Of a stretch of DNA of 64,000 nucleotides, positions 16,992 through 25,705 are shown piece by piece. The notes beneath the pieces are model-generated. The model saw nothing but the letters and a program-made list of their open reading frames with translations. It did no database searches and was not told where the DNA came from. The stretch's first letter is position 1, and the number at the start of each line of letters is the position of its first letter. Position numbers and translations under genes: made by a program. The stretch is from DASYTH01 sp045806965. Lineage in GTDB: Bacteria > Actinomycetota > Actinomycetes > Mycobacteriales > Pseudonocardiaceae. The stretch is taken from positions 119,118-183,117 of the forward strand of contig JBJMIG010000003.1 of assembly GCA_045806965.1 (NCBI GenBank). Direction: 5' to 3'.

Positions 16992-18392
16992 GTGAAGCTC
17001 AGAATCCTGCTCGTCGCCGGTATGACGGCGGCCAGCCTGGTCCACAGCGGACCCGTCGCGGCCGCGGCGCCGCCGGTGAGCCTGCTGCGGGACGTCCAGC
17101 TCGACGCGTCGGCGCTGTACTTCGTGTCGTTCGACGGGCTGGTCAACAACGAGTCCTTCCAGCAGGACGGGATCGTCAGCTTTGCCGGTTACCAGTACGC
17201 CGCCTGGTACACCGCGGACCGGAGCGCCGTGGTCGCCCGCCGGTCGCTGCCCGCCGGTGCCTGGGAAAAGGTCGTCCTGCCGCACCGGCTCTCCACCGAC
17301 GACTCGCACAATGTGATCTCGCTGGGCATCTCGCCGACCGACGGCCGCCTGCACATCGCGATGGACACCCACAACACCACCGTGTTCTACGTCAGGTCGG
17401 AGGCGGGGTTGGTGTCCGCGCCGGCCTCGCGGACCTGGTCGACGGCCCGGTTCGGCGCCGTAGCGCGGAATCTGGACGGCGTCGAGCTTGGCGCGATCAG
17501 CTACCCGCAGTTCGCCGTCACCCCGGAGCGCCGACTGCAGCTCAGCTACCGCACCGGCGGCTCCGGCAACGGCACCAACGAGCTCGCCGAGTACGACGGA
17601 ACCGCCTGGCGCAAGCTCGGTAAGTGGTCCTCCGCAACGGGTTCCTGGACCGCGCCCAACGGCGTGACCAGCACCACCCGCAACATGTACCTGCACGGCC
17701 TGACCTACGACGCCGCCGGCCGGCTGCACGCGGCGTTCACCTGGCGGGAGGGCAACACCGGGGTGTCGTGCAACGCGGGCGGCCTGACCAACCATGACAC
17801 CGGCTACGTCTTCAGTGACGATCGCGGCCGCACCTGGCGCAACAACGCCGGACAGATCGTCGCAACCACCGGCGGCACGGCCGTCGCGGTGTCCCCCAAC
17901 CTGGTCGTCGACCCGATCGACGCGAACCACGGCCTGATCAACCAGGAGAGCCAGGCCATCGACTCCGCCGGCGTTCCGCATGTGATCATCAGCTACGTAC
18001 CCGGCCGGTTCACCCAGTGCGTCACCAGCTACGCCGCCGACCGCACCCGCTGGGGCCGCGCCTTCCACCTGGTCCGCAACTCCGACGGCAGCTGGACCAA
18101 ACGTGAGGTTCCGGTGCAGCCGAACTCCACCGGCCGCACCAGAATCGTCTTCGACCGCAACGACAACGCCTACCTGATCATGCCGTTCGGCCGGATCGTG
18201 AGTGCCTCGAGGGCCAGCAACTGGACCGATTGGACCCTTGTGTTCGACGGGCTGAGCCAAACCGCCTTCGGCGAGGTGGACGTGGACGCCTCACGGGTCG
18301 CCGCCGATGACGTGATTTCCATCCTGTACCAACAAAGATCCACCGGAACCACCCCCTCGCCGGTGCGGGTCGCCGACGTCCACCTCGGGTAG
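16992..18392 (+). CDS. Secreted BNR-repeat protein (sialidase/lyase-like propeller)
   Basis: A 466-aa protein. The GTG start at 16992 follows GGAGG with seven-base spacing. Residues 1-25 form a signal peptide ending near VAAAAPP. The rest resembles the BNR_4 beta-propeller family: VSFAGYQYAAWYTADRSAVV, DDSHNVISLGISPTDGRLHI, HLHGLTYD-type and FSDDRGRTWRNNAG. Such proteins bind or cleave extracellular polysaccharides. Together with the GH35 enzyme it hints at plant-polymer use. The last about 100 bp are overlapped on the opposite strand by the C-terminal end of the MFS gene. Confidence 0.75.
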   Translation: MKLRILLVAGMTAASLVHSGPVAAAAPPVSLLRDVQLDASALYFVSFDGLVNNESFQQDGIVSFAGYQYAAWYTADRSAVVARRSLPAGAWEKVVLPHRLSTDDSHNVISLGISPTDGRLHIAMDTHNTTVFYVRSEAGLVSAPASRTWSTARFGAVARNLDGVELGAISYPQFAVTPERRLQLSYRTGGSGNGTNELAEYDGTAWRKLGKWSSATGSWTAPNGVTSTTRNMYLHGLTYDAAGRLHAAFTWREGNTGVSCNAGGLTNHDTGYVFSDDRGRTWRNNAGQIVATTGGTAVAVSPNLVVDPIDANHGLINQESQAIDSAGVPHVIISYVPGRFTQCVTSYAADRTRWGRAFHLVRNSDGSWTKREVPVQPNSTGRTRIVFDRNDNAYLIMPFGRIVSASRASNWTDWTLVFDGLSQTAFGEVDVDASRVAADDVISILYQQRSTGTTPSPVRVADVHLG

Positions 18393-19550
18393 CCGCGCGC
18401 CGACCGCCTTCAGGCCGGCGACCGCCAGGAGAGCCGCGCCTGCCACGAGCACCCACGGCAGCCACGCGGCCAGTGCGAGCAGTCCGACCACAAGCGGGGT
18501 GAGCACATTGGCGACGGTGTAGGCGAGTTGGTATGCGCCGAGGTAACGGCCGCGCGCCGTCCGTGGCGCCGCCGCCACAGACAGCGCGGTCGCCCGTGGC
18601 GAGAACACCACGGTGGCCGTGGCGAGGACCACGATCGTGGCCAGCAGATAACCGGGCCGCCAGCCGGCCGGCAGTAGGGGTGCGGCCAGACAGAGTCCGC
18701 ACCAGGCGGCGTAGAGGGCCGAACCGAGCCGCATGGCGTCGATTCGGGTCAGCCTTCGCGTGCCACGCAGCGCCAACGTGCCACCGACGCTGGTCAACGC
18801 GGTGCTCGACGCCAGGGCCAGGCCCGGTAACCAGGCGGGCCCGTGCAGCCGGTCGAGGACGTATACCGGGAATCCGACCAGAAAGAAGTCCACCGCGAAG
18901 ACGGCGCACCCGGTCAGCACGATCAAGGCCAGGTACGGCCGGTCCCGCAGCACACCGCCGCGCTCCGGAACCTCGGCACCGCGCCCGGCGTCGGCGTTGG
19001 CGACGGTCAACGTGGTCAGCAACAACGCCGCGACCACAAAGCTCACCCCGTCCGCCGCGATCGCCAGCCGGTAGCCGGGTACGCCGATGCCCGCCAGCAG
19101 CGCGCCGACGACCAGCGCCCCCAACCCGAAACACGCCGAGCGAACCATGTTGGCCAGGGCGAAGGCGCGCTCCTTGGCTCCGTCCCCGGCCACGTCGGCG
19201 ATCAGGGCGAACACCGAGCAGTAGAACAGTTGTTGTCCGGCCACCAACAGGGCGGCGGCCAACAGCACGCTCCCGAAGCCGTCGGCCATCAGGAAACCGA
19301 GCGCGCCGGCCGCCTGCACGAGTTGCGAAGTGATCAATACGGTCCGGGGCCCGACCCGGTCGACGGACCGGCCCGCCACCGGCGGCACGGCCAACCCGAA
19401 CAGGGCACCGAGGGTGAGTGCCGAACCCGCCGACCCCAGCGGCAGACCGACCACCTGATGGGCGTAGAGAACCGACAGCGGCAGGAACAACCCCGAGCCG
19501 AAGTTGTCGATTCCGAGCCCGGCGAGCAGGAGCAACTGGTTGCGCCGCAC
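18291..19550 (-). CDS. MFS transporter
   Basis: A 419-aa protein with about twelve hydrophobic helices. The GTG at 19550 has GGGAGGA four bases upstream. The N-terminus (LLLLAGLGIDNFGSGLFLPL) and the loop GRSVDRVGPRTVLI match MFS signature A. An RRLTRIDAMRL segment separates the two halves. The C-terminal 35 residues are hydrophilic and Gly-rich and run 102 bp into the convergent BNR gene. Either the tail is a real extension or the original stop was lost. The substrate is unknown; drug or metabolite export is the usual guess. Confidence 0.78.
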   Translation of the reverse strand: MRRNQLLLLAGLGIDNFGSGLFLPLSVLYAHQVVGLPLGSAGSALTLGALFGLAVPPVAGRSVDRVGPRTVLITSQLVQAAGALGFLMADGFGSVLLAAALLVAGQQLFYCSVFALIADVAGDGAKERAFALANMVRSACFGLGALVVGALLAGIGVPGYRLAIAADGVSFVVAALLLTTLTVANADAGRGAEVPERGGVLRDRPYLALIVLTGCAVFAVDFFLVGFPVYVLDRLHGPAWLPGLALASSTALTSVGGTLALRGTRRLTRIDAMRLGSALYAAWCGLCLAAPLLPAGWRPGYLLATIVVLATATVVFSPRATALSVAAAPRTARGRYLGAYQLAYTVANVLTPLVVGLLALAAWLPWVLVAGAALLAVAGLKAVGARLPEVDVGDPHRRGGGSGGSLLVQDGNHVIGGDP

Positions 19551-19658
19551 TCGTCCTCCCAGTTCCGGCCCGGGTACCTCCCGGGCAGCGAGCCGACGGT
19601 AGCTGGAGGGGTACGACAGGGCCGGTTCACGGCTCGGTCGGCCCGGTGCCACCGGACT

Positions 19659-19735
19659 CAGTTGCCTGAGCGCGAAAGTCAGTTGCCTGAGCGCGCGACT
19701 CGCTTGCCTGAGCGCGCGACTCGCGGCAAGCGTGT
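19659..19735. repeat. 21-bp tandem repeat, core CAGTTGCCTGAGCGCG
   Basis: Copies start at 19659, 19680 and 19701, with a partial copy at 19722, giving an exact 21-bp period. The second half of each unit reads GCGCGACT or similar. It sits between the start of the MFS gene and the condensation-domain gene. A related array occurs at 60728-60800 and a single degenerate unit near 63690, so this is a dispersed intergenic repeat family. Confidence 0.75.
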
Positions 19736-19770
19736 TCGATCGGCCGCAGGTCGGGCTAGGGTTCGCGGAC

Positions 19771-21093
19771 ATGGATCGGATTCTCGTGCGGTTCGAGGGG
19801 GATGGCTGCGGGGCCGGTGAGCTGACCTGGGGCCAGCGAGACATCTGGGAGGGGATGCGGCGGCTCGGCTCGTCGCTCGGGGTGGGTGGCGTTGTGCCGC
19901 TGGGCTCGGGCACGCAGGTGCGCGATGTCGCGGACATGCTGCGGTTCCTGGTCGGCCGGCACCAGTCGCTGCGCACCCGGCTTCGGTTCACCGGCGGCGC
20001 CGAACCCCGGCAGGTGGTCAGCAACAGCGGCGAGGTGCCGCTGGAGATCGTCGACGCGGCCGACGGCGAAGATCCCGCCGGGGTCGCGCAGGCACAGTGG
20101 AATCGTTACTACCAAACAGAGTTCGACTACGAACGGGAGTGGCCGATCCGAACCGCCGTGGTCCGGCACCGCGGCCGGCTCACCCACCTGGTGGCGCTCT
20201 GCTGCCATCTTGCCACCGACGGCTTCGGCGCCGAGGTGTTGCGCGCCGACCTGTCCAGCCGCGAGGCCGGCGCCGTCGCGCCGGTCACCGCCACGCAACC
20301 GTTGGAACAGGCGCGCTGGCAACACGGTCCGGCCGGCCGCCGGCACAGCGAGGCGACCCTGCGACACTGGGCCGAGGTGCTGCGCACGGTCCCGGCCCGC
20401 CGGTTCCCCGAGCCGGCGCGGCGGGCGGAGCCGCGCTTCCGTGAGGTCAACTTCGCCTCCCCCGTCGCGCACCTGGCCGCGCTGCTGGTGGCGCGCCGCA
20501 CCGAGGTGGGCAGCACGCCGGTGCTGCTCGCCGCGCTCTGCGTCGCACTCGCCGAGGTGACCGGGATCAACCCGGTCTTCACGCAGCTGGTGGTGAACAA
20601 CCGGTTCCGGCCAGGGCTCGCCGATGCGGTGAGTCCGTTGTGCGGCGCGGGTTTCTGCGCCATCGACGGCACCGCGCCGGACTTCGGCCCGGTGGTCACC
20701 CGAACCTGGCGAGCCATGCTGCGCGCCGCCAAGCACGCCTACTACGACCCGGACCGGATGTGGGAGCTGGTCGCCCAGATCGGCCGGGAGCGCGGCGAAC
20801 CCATCGACCGGGCCTGCATCTTCAACGACCGGCGGGCGCCCGACCGGCACGAGGACCGCGCGGTCACCGCGGCCGACGTCCTGGCCGCCCGCTCCGACAC
20901 CACGCTGCGCTGGGTGCGTCCGCTCAACCCGGCCAGCGAGGCGTTCTTCTTCTACGTCAACGATGTTCCGGACACCGTGGACATCCTGCTGTCCGTCGAC
21001 ACCCACCGCGTCCGCGCCGAAACCGTCGAGACCTTCCTGCACCGGATGGAAGGCGTCCTGGTCGAGGCCGCGCTGGCGCCGGCGCGCGGATAG
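19771..21093 (+). CDS. Stand-alone condensation-domain protein
   Basis: A 440-aa protein related to NRPS condensation domains: LTWGQRDIWEGM (C1-like), ADMLRFLVGRHQSLRTRLRF (C2-like), and ALCCHLATDGFGAEVL, where HHxxxDG is changed to CHxxxDG. The second, catalytic His and the Asp-Gly are kept, so acyl-transfer activity remains possible. VFTQLVVNNRFRPG matches the latch region. No adenylation or carrier domain is nearby. It is followed after three bases by the LuxR/NB-ARC regulator gene, so the two are probably co-translated. It may transfer an acyl group in a small pathway or act as a regulatory partner. Confidence 0.68.
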   Translation: MDRILVRFEGDGCGAGELTWGQRDIWEGMRRLGSSLGVGGVVPLGSGTQVRDVADMLRFLVGRHQSLRTRLRFTGGAEPRQVVSNSGEVPLEIVDAADGEDPAGVAQAQWNRYYQTEFDYEREWPIRTAVVRHRGRLTHLVALCCHLATDGFGAEVLRADLSSREAGAVAPVTATQPLEQARWQHGPAGRRHSEATLRHWAEVLRTVPARRFPEPARRAEPRFREVNFASPVAHLAALLVARRTEVGSTPVLLAALCVALAEVTGINPVFTQLVVNNRFRPGLADAVSPLCGAGFCAIDGTAPDFGPVVTRTWRAMLRAAKHAYYDPDRMWELVAQIGRERGEPIDRACIFNDRRAPDRHEDRAVTAADVLAARSDTTLRWVRPLNPASEAFFFYVNDVPDTVDILLSVDTHRVRAETVETFLHRMEGVLVEAALAPARG

Positions 21094-21096
21094 CCG

Positions 21097-23397
21097 GTGA
21101 GTTCCGACGCCGTTCCCCAGTCGCTGCGCACCGCCGGCGTGACGCCGCGCGAGCTCGAGACGTTCTGGCTCGTCGCGGACCGGTTGCCCAACCGGGAGAT
21201 CGCCGCCCGGCTGCACGTCTCCGAGCGCACCGTGGAGAGCCACGTTTCGGCCCTGTTGCGCAAGCTCGGCGGCGCCAGCCGGCAGTCGCTGATCGACGCG
21301 GCCGCCCGGCTGCGCGGCGGGATCGGCACCCGCGCGTTGCCTCGGCCGCTGTCCTCCTTCGTGGGCCGGGGCCAGCAGCTCGACGAACTGCTCCGGCTGG
21401 TCGGCCGGCACCAGCTGGTGACCATGACCGGCCCGGCCGGTGCCGGCAAGACCCGGCTCGCGCTGCAACTGGCCCGGTTAGCCGACCGCATGCCGGATCC
21501 CGCGCTGGTTGACCTGGCTTCGGTCCCGCCGCAGCGCCCGGCGGACGACGCGGTGGAGCGCGCGTTCGCCGACGCGCTCGGCGTCGAGAGCGACGGCCGG
21601 GCGCTGCGTCCGGCGTTGCGCCAGGCGTTCGCCGATGGCCGGCACTGGCTCCTGGTGGACAACTGCGAGCACGTCACGGCCGCCGTCGCCGGCCTGCTCG
21701 CCGAGCTGCTCTCCGCCACCACCCGGCTCACGGTGCTGGCCACCAGCCACGGGCCGCTGCGGGTGTCCGGCGAGGTGGTCTACGAGGTTCCGCCGCTCGA
21801 GCTGTCGCCGGACACCGACGACCCGGCCGAGGCGCTGCGCGCGGCGGCGGTGCGGCTCTTCGCCGACCGGGCCGAGGCGGCCGCGCCCGGCTTCACGGTC
21901 AACGCGGCCAACGCCAGGGACGTCGCCACGGTCTGCCGGCGGTTGGACGGCCTGCCGCTGGCCATCGAGCTCGCCGCCGCACGCATCAGGCTGTTCTCCC
22001 CGGCCGAGCTGGTCGGGCACCTCGACGACCGGTTCGCCCTGCTCACCGATGGCGCACAGGGCGGGCCGAGCCGGCACCGGACCCTCGAGGAGGCGCTGCG
22101 CTGGAGCTACGACCTGCTTGACGAGGACGAGCGGCTGCTGCTGGAGCGCTGCTCGGTGTTTCCCGGCGCCTTCGACTACGACACCGCGGCCGGCATCCTC
22201 GGCTACCCGCCGTTGCGCCCGGCCGACCTCGCCCGGATCCTTCCCCGGCTGCTCGACCGCTCACTGCTCACCGCCCGGCGCAGTGCCGAGACCACCGAAT
22301 ACCGCCTGCTGGACAGCATCCGCCAGTTCGCCCACCGCGCCCTCGTGGCCAGGGCGGAGCTCGAGCGGGCCAGTGCCGCGCACGCCCGGTACCACCTGCG
22401 GCACGGTCCGACCCTGCTGCCCGACCTCCGCGGCGCCAACCAGATCAGCGCGTTGACCTGGTTCGAACGCCGGTGGGCCGACATCGGCGTGGCGCTCGGC
22501 TGGGCGATCGGGCACGACGAGTACATCCTCGCCTGGGAGTTTCTGGCCGGCGTCGGCACCGGGTGGGAGATCGTCGGGGCGCGCGGTGAGCTGTTCGACT
22601 GGCTCGACACGCTGCTCGACGCGCCCCTGCCGGACGGGAGCCTGGGCGTCCGGGCCGCGGTCACCGCCGCCGTGCTGCTCTGCTTCCAAGACGTCAAGCG
22701 GGCCAGCGGCTTCGCCGAGCTGGCCGGCGAGCGGGCCGCCGGCGGCACCGAACTGAGCCTGGCCAAGCTCGCCGTCGGCTGGGTCGGCCGGTTCGGCGAG
22801 CCGGCCGGGCGCACCGAGCTCGCCGAGGCGGCGGCGCGGTTCCAGCGCGACGGCGACACCTGGCATCACGCGCTCGCCCTGGCGGCCATGGGACTCGACG
22901 CCGAGGAGCCGGAGCCCGGGTTCACCAACCTGGCCCGCGCGGCCGACCTGTTCGGCCGGCTGGGCGACCACGTCAAGCGCGCCAACACGCTCAACCAACT
23001 GGCCATGCACGCGGTGCGTACCGGCATCCGGCTCGACGAGGCCGACGCCTGGCTGACCGAAGCGCGGCTGCTGGCCGTGCGCACCGGCAACCGGCACGAA
23101 TGGCTGCACGCCGAGGTGTTCCGGGCCTGCCTCGACCAGTCCCTCGGGGGTCACGTGGCCGCAGCGGCCCGCTTCGCCGGCCTGCTCGCCGAGTTCCGCC
23201 GGATCGGTGACCGGCGCTGCACCATCCGGTGCCTGCGCGGGCTGGGCCGCGCGGCCCTGCACGACGACGACCGGGAGCGCGCCCACCCCTATCTCAGCGA
23301 GGCCGCCGAGCTGGCCGCGAGCATCGGCGAGGAGCGCGTGGCCGAGGAGATCCGCGACCTGGTCACCGAAACCGGCCGGAGCACGGGAGACCGATGA
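21097..23397 (+). CDS. LuxR-type regulator with NB-ARC ATPase and TPR-like domains
   Basis: A 766-aa protein with an N-terminal LuxR helix-turn-helix (residues about 14-68: VTPRELETFWLVADRL, ERTVESHVSALLRKLG). An NB-ARC ATPase follows (Walker A GPAGAGKTRLA; Walker B WLLVDNCEH; GLPLAIELAA), then helical TPR-like repeats. Placing the HTH first is the reverse of the usual LAL order. The GTG at 21097 lies three bases after the condensation gene. Codon 128 is TTA (21478-21480), immediately after the P-loop region, which would place the regulator under bldA control. It probably responds to a ligand and controls this small locus. Confidence 0.85.
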   Translation: MSSDAVPQSLRTAGVTPRELETFWLVADRLPNREIAARLHVSERTVESHVSALLRKLGGASRQSLIDAAARLRGGIGTRALPRPLSSFVGRGQQLDELLRLVGRHQLVTMTGPAGAGKTRLALQLARLADRMPDPALVDLASVPPQRPADDAVERAFADALGVESDGRALRPALRQAFADGRHWLLVDNCEHVTAAVAGLLAELLSATTRLTVLATSHGPLRVSGEVVYEVPPLELSPDTDDPAEALRAAAVRLFADRAEAAAPGFTVNAANARDVATVCRRLDGLPLAIELAAARIRLFSPAELVGHLDDRFALLTDGAQGGPSRHRTLEEALRWSYDLLDEDERLLLERCSVFPGAFDYDTAAGILGYPPLRPADLARILPRLLDRSLLTARRSAETTEYRLLDSIRQFAHRALVARAELERASAAHARYHLRHGPTLLPDLRGANQISALTWFERRWADIGVALGWAIGHDEYILAWEFLAGVGTGWEIVGARGELFDWLDTLLDAPLPDGSLGVRAAVTAAVLLCFQDVKRASGFAELAGERAAGGTELSLAKLAVGWVGRFGEPAGRTELAEAAARFQRDGDTWHHALALAAMGLDAEEPEPGFTNLARAADLFGRLGDHVKRANTLNQLAMHAVRTGIRLDEADAWLTEARLLAVRTGNRHEWLHAEVFRACLDQSLGGHVAAAARFAGLLAEFRRIGDRRCTIRCLRGLGRAALHDDDRERAHPYLSEAAELAASIGEERVAEEIRDLVTETGRSTGDR

Positions 23398-23455
23398 GGA
23401 CCGACCCGGCGTGATCGTCGCTTGAGGACGGCCGGCAACGGGTTAGGGTGGCCGA

Positions 23456-24427
23456 ATGTCGAACAGCGCGGCGCCGGTCGTCGTCGTCGGGGCCGGAGTG
23501 AGCGGGCTGACCACGGCGGTCTGCCTCGCCGAGGCGGGCCGCACCGTGCTGGTGCTCGCCGCCGAACCGCCGGCGCGGACCACGTCGATGGTGGCCGGCG
23601 CGCTCTGGGGACCGTCGTTCCTCCAACCCCTGGCCAAGACGCTGGAGTGGACGGAACGTTCGCTGCGCGAGTTCACCGGGCTGGCCGCGGACCCACGGAC
23701 CGGGGTGCGGCTGGCGCCCGCGGTGACCGTCGGCGCGTTGCCGGCCGGCGACCAGGTCCCGCCGCAGGCCCGGATCATCCCGGAGCTGCGTGCCTGCACC
23801 CAGGACGAGCTGCCGATCGGCTTCACCGAGGGCACCTGGGCCCGGATGCCGCTGATCGACATGCGGCGCTACCTCGAGTACTTGTCGCACCGGCTGACCG
23901 AAGCGGGCGGCTCGCTCGAGATCCGGCGGCTGGCCTCGCTGGCCGAGGCGCTGACGGAGGCGCCGGTCGTGGTGAACTGCGCGGGCCTCGGCGCCAGGGA
24001 GCTGGCTGGCGATCCGGACGTGCGACCGGTGTTCGGCCAGCATGTGCTGCTCACCAACCCGGGGCTCGACCAGCTGGTCGTCGAGCTCACCCTGGAGCCG
24101 GAATGGGTGAGCTACTTTCCGCACCGCGACCGGGTGGTGTGCGGCGGCATCCGGGTGCCCGACCGGTGGGACCTCACCCCCGACCCCGAGCTGACCGAGC
24201 GGATCGTGGCGCGCTGCCGGCGGGCGGAGCCCCGGCTGCACGACGCCGAGGTGATCGAGACGGTGACCGGCCTGCGTCCGGAGCGCCTCGTGGTGCGGGT
24301 CGAGGCGGAACAACTCGGCACCGGGCTGTGCGTACACAACTACGGCCACGGCGGCGGCGGCGTGAGCCTGTCCTGGGGCTGTGCAAGGGAAGCCGCGCAG
24401 CTGGCTGGGGTGACCGCACCCGGCTGA
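23456..24427 (+). CDS. FAD-dependent D-amino-acid-oxidase-like protein
   Basis: A 323-aa flavoprotein of the DAO family. It has an N-terminal dinucleotide fold (VVVVGAGVSGLTTAVCLAEAG), VVNCAGLGARELAGDPDVRP in the middle, and near the C-terminus VVRVEAE followed by VHNYGHGGGGVSLSWG, the FAD-binding closing motif of D-amino-acid oxidases. Length is normal for the family. It oxidatively deaminates D-amino acids or related amines, yielding a keto acid and hydrogen peroxide. The ATG at 23456 lies 58 bp after the regulator, so it may belong to the same transcript. Confidence 0.85.
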   Translation: MSNSAAPVVVVGAGVSGLTTAVCLAEAGRTVLVLAAEPPARTTSMVAGALWGPSFLQPLAKTLEWTERSLREFTGLAADPRTGVRLAPAVTVGALPAGDQVPPQARIIPELRACTQDELPIGFTEGTWARMPLIDMRRYLEYLSHRLTEAGGSLEIRRLASLAEALTEAPVVVNCAGLGARELAGDPDVRPVFGQHVLLTNPGLDQLVVELTLEPEWVSYFPHRDRVVCGGIRVPDRWDLTPDPELTERIVARCRRAEPRLHDAEVIETVTGLRPERLVVRVEAEQLGTGLCVHNYGHGGGGVSLSWGCAREAAQLAGVTAPG

Positions 24428-24463
24428 ACCAGGGTGGACATCGCGACTCGCCGGACGGGCTGG

Positions 24464-25282
24464 TTACCAGTGACGCGGGCGGGTGAGGTTGGGCGGGATC
24501 ATGGTCGCGGCGTCACCCCGCGCCGCATCGAGCTGGGTCTGGGTGAGAAAGAGCGCGTCGCGCAGGTCCGCGCCGCGCAGGTTCGCGTCCCTCAGGTCGG
24601 CGCCGATCAGGTCGGCGCAACGCAGGTCGGCGCGGCGCAGATCGGCGGCGATCAGGTAGGCGCCGCGCAGGTTGGCGCGGCGCAGGTCGGCGGCTCCCAG
24701 GTCGCGGCCGATCAGGTCGGCGCCGCGCTCGTCGATCCCACCTGGCCCGCGGACCAGCTCGCTGGCGCGTGAGAGCAGCGCGTCGACGTCCCGCCGGTGC
24801 GCGGTGATGTCCAGCCGCAGCAAGGAGTTCGGGTCGTCCCGAGTGAGGCGTTCGGTTTCGGTCCGTGCCCCGGCGAGCGCACCGTGCAGCGGACCGGCGG
24901 CCGGCCGGCCGAGCACGTCGGCGAGGTACCAGAGCAACTCGTGCAGCTGGCGCATCACCGGAAAGACGGCGAACATCTGCCTTGCGGTGCCAGGAAAACG
25001 CCGCCAGTCCCGGCCGCCGTAGGTGTGCTGGGCGACCTGCTGGCCGGCGCCGAAGCAGTCGTAGCCCACGCAGCCGGCGAAGCCGCGCTCACGCAGGCTC
25101 CGGTGGATGCCGCAGCCGAAGTCCTCGCGCAGGTTGGGACAGGGCTCCCCGACGGCCTTGTCGATCGGGAAGTCGGCCGACGCGGAGAAGGCGAGCGCAA
25201 CGCAGCACAGGCCGAAGCACCGCGCGCAGTCGGCGCGGAGCGAACCGTCGGCGCGGAGCACATTGTCTCCATGGGACTCCAC
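24464..25282 (-). CDS. Cys-rich pentapeptide-repeat protein
   Basis: A 272-aa protein. The N-terminal about 90 residues contain clustered Cys (ADCARCFGLCC, GEPCPN, FGCGIH, AGCVGYDCFGAG), suggesting metal or Fe-S binding. A helical middle follows. Residues 180-255 form pentapeptide repeats of the A(D/N)LRxx type (LGAADLRRANLRGAYL, ADLRCADLIGADLRDANLRG), a right-handed beta-helix that in MfpA/Qnr-like proteins mimics DNA. The GTG at 25282 lacks a strong ribosome-binding site, so it may be leaderless. The DNA region shows a visible repeat of the pattern GCGCAGGTCGGC. It is divergent from the ArsR/SRPBCC operon. Confidence 0.75.
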   Translation of the reverse strand: MESHGDNVLRADGSLRADCARCFGLCCVALAFSASADFPIDKAVGEPCPNLREDFGCGIHRSLRERGFAGCVGYDCFGAGQQVAQHTYGGRDWRRFPGTARQMFAVFPVMRQLHELLWYLADVLGRPAAGPLHGALAGARTETERLTRDDPNSLLRLDITAHRRDVDALLSRASELVRGPGGIDERGADLIGRDLGAADLRRANLRGAYLIAADLRRADLRCADLIGADLRDANLRGADLRDALFLTQTQLDAARGDAATMIPPNLTRPRHW

Positions 25283-25302
25283 GGGTCGAGGGTACGCACC
25301 GC

Positions 25303-25343
25303 TTGACAGGCCGGGCCGGATGACGGTACAAAACCGATCGGTT
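25303..25343 (+). promoter_or_regulatory. Promoter and palindromic operator of the ArsR-SRPBCC-VOC operon
   Basis: TTGACA (25303-25308) and TACAAA (25327-25332) are 18 bp apart and form a good sigma-70-like promoter. A perfect 12-bp palindrome AACCGATCGGTT (25332-25343) begins at the end of the -10 box, where a bound repressor would block transcription start. The ArsR gene begins 23 bp downstream, so autoregulation is the simplest reading. Confidence 0.6.
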
Positions 25344-25366
25344 ATTAAACCGTGAGGATATGAACC

Positions 25367-25705
25367 ATGCCTGGAACCGATCTGCTCGACCGGACCTTCG
25401 CCGCCCTCGCCGATCCGACGCGGCGGGCGATCCTGGCCCGGTTGACCGAGGGTGCCGCGACGGTCACCGAGCTGGCCGCGCCGTTCGAGCTGAGCCAGCC
25501 CGCGATCTCCAAGCACCTCAAGGTATTGGAGCGGGCCGGGTTGATCTCCCGGGAGCGCGACGCCCAGCGCCGCCCGTGCCGGCTCGAGGCGCGCCCGCTC
25601 AAGGCGGCCACCGACTGGCTGGCCGACTACCGAAGCTATTGGGAGGAGAGCTACCAACGGCTCGACGCGCTGCTCGGCGAGCTGAAGGCCGGCGAGCAGC
25701 CGTGA
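25367..25705 (+). CDS. ArsR-family repressor
   Basis: A 112-aa winged-helix protein with the ArsR core (FAALADPTRRAILARLTEG; VTELAAPFELSQPAISKHLK; VLERAGLISRERDAQRRP). No Cys or His metal site is visible, so it belongs to the non-metal SRPBCC-linked group. It is the first gene of a three-gene operon and overlaps the following GTG (GTGA). The palindrome just upstream is the expected operator. Confidence 0.88.
   Translation: MPGTDLLDRTFAALADPTRRAILARLTEGAATVTELAAPFELSQPAISKHLKVLERAGLISRERDAQRRPCRLEARPLKAATDWLADYRSYWEESYQRLDALLGELKAGEQP

Noticed and set aside
24540..24770. Short direct repeats of the GCGCAGGTCGGC type that could look like a CRISPR or satellite
   Set aside because: They encode the pentapeptide repeats of the protein at 24464. 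Spacing follows the five-codon period and no unique spacers exist.
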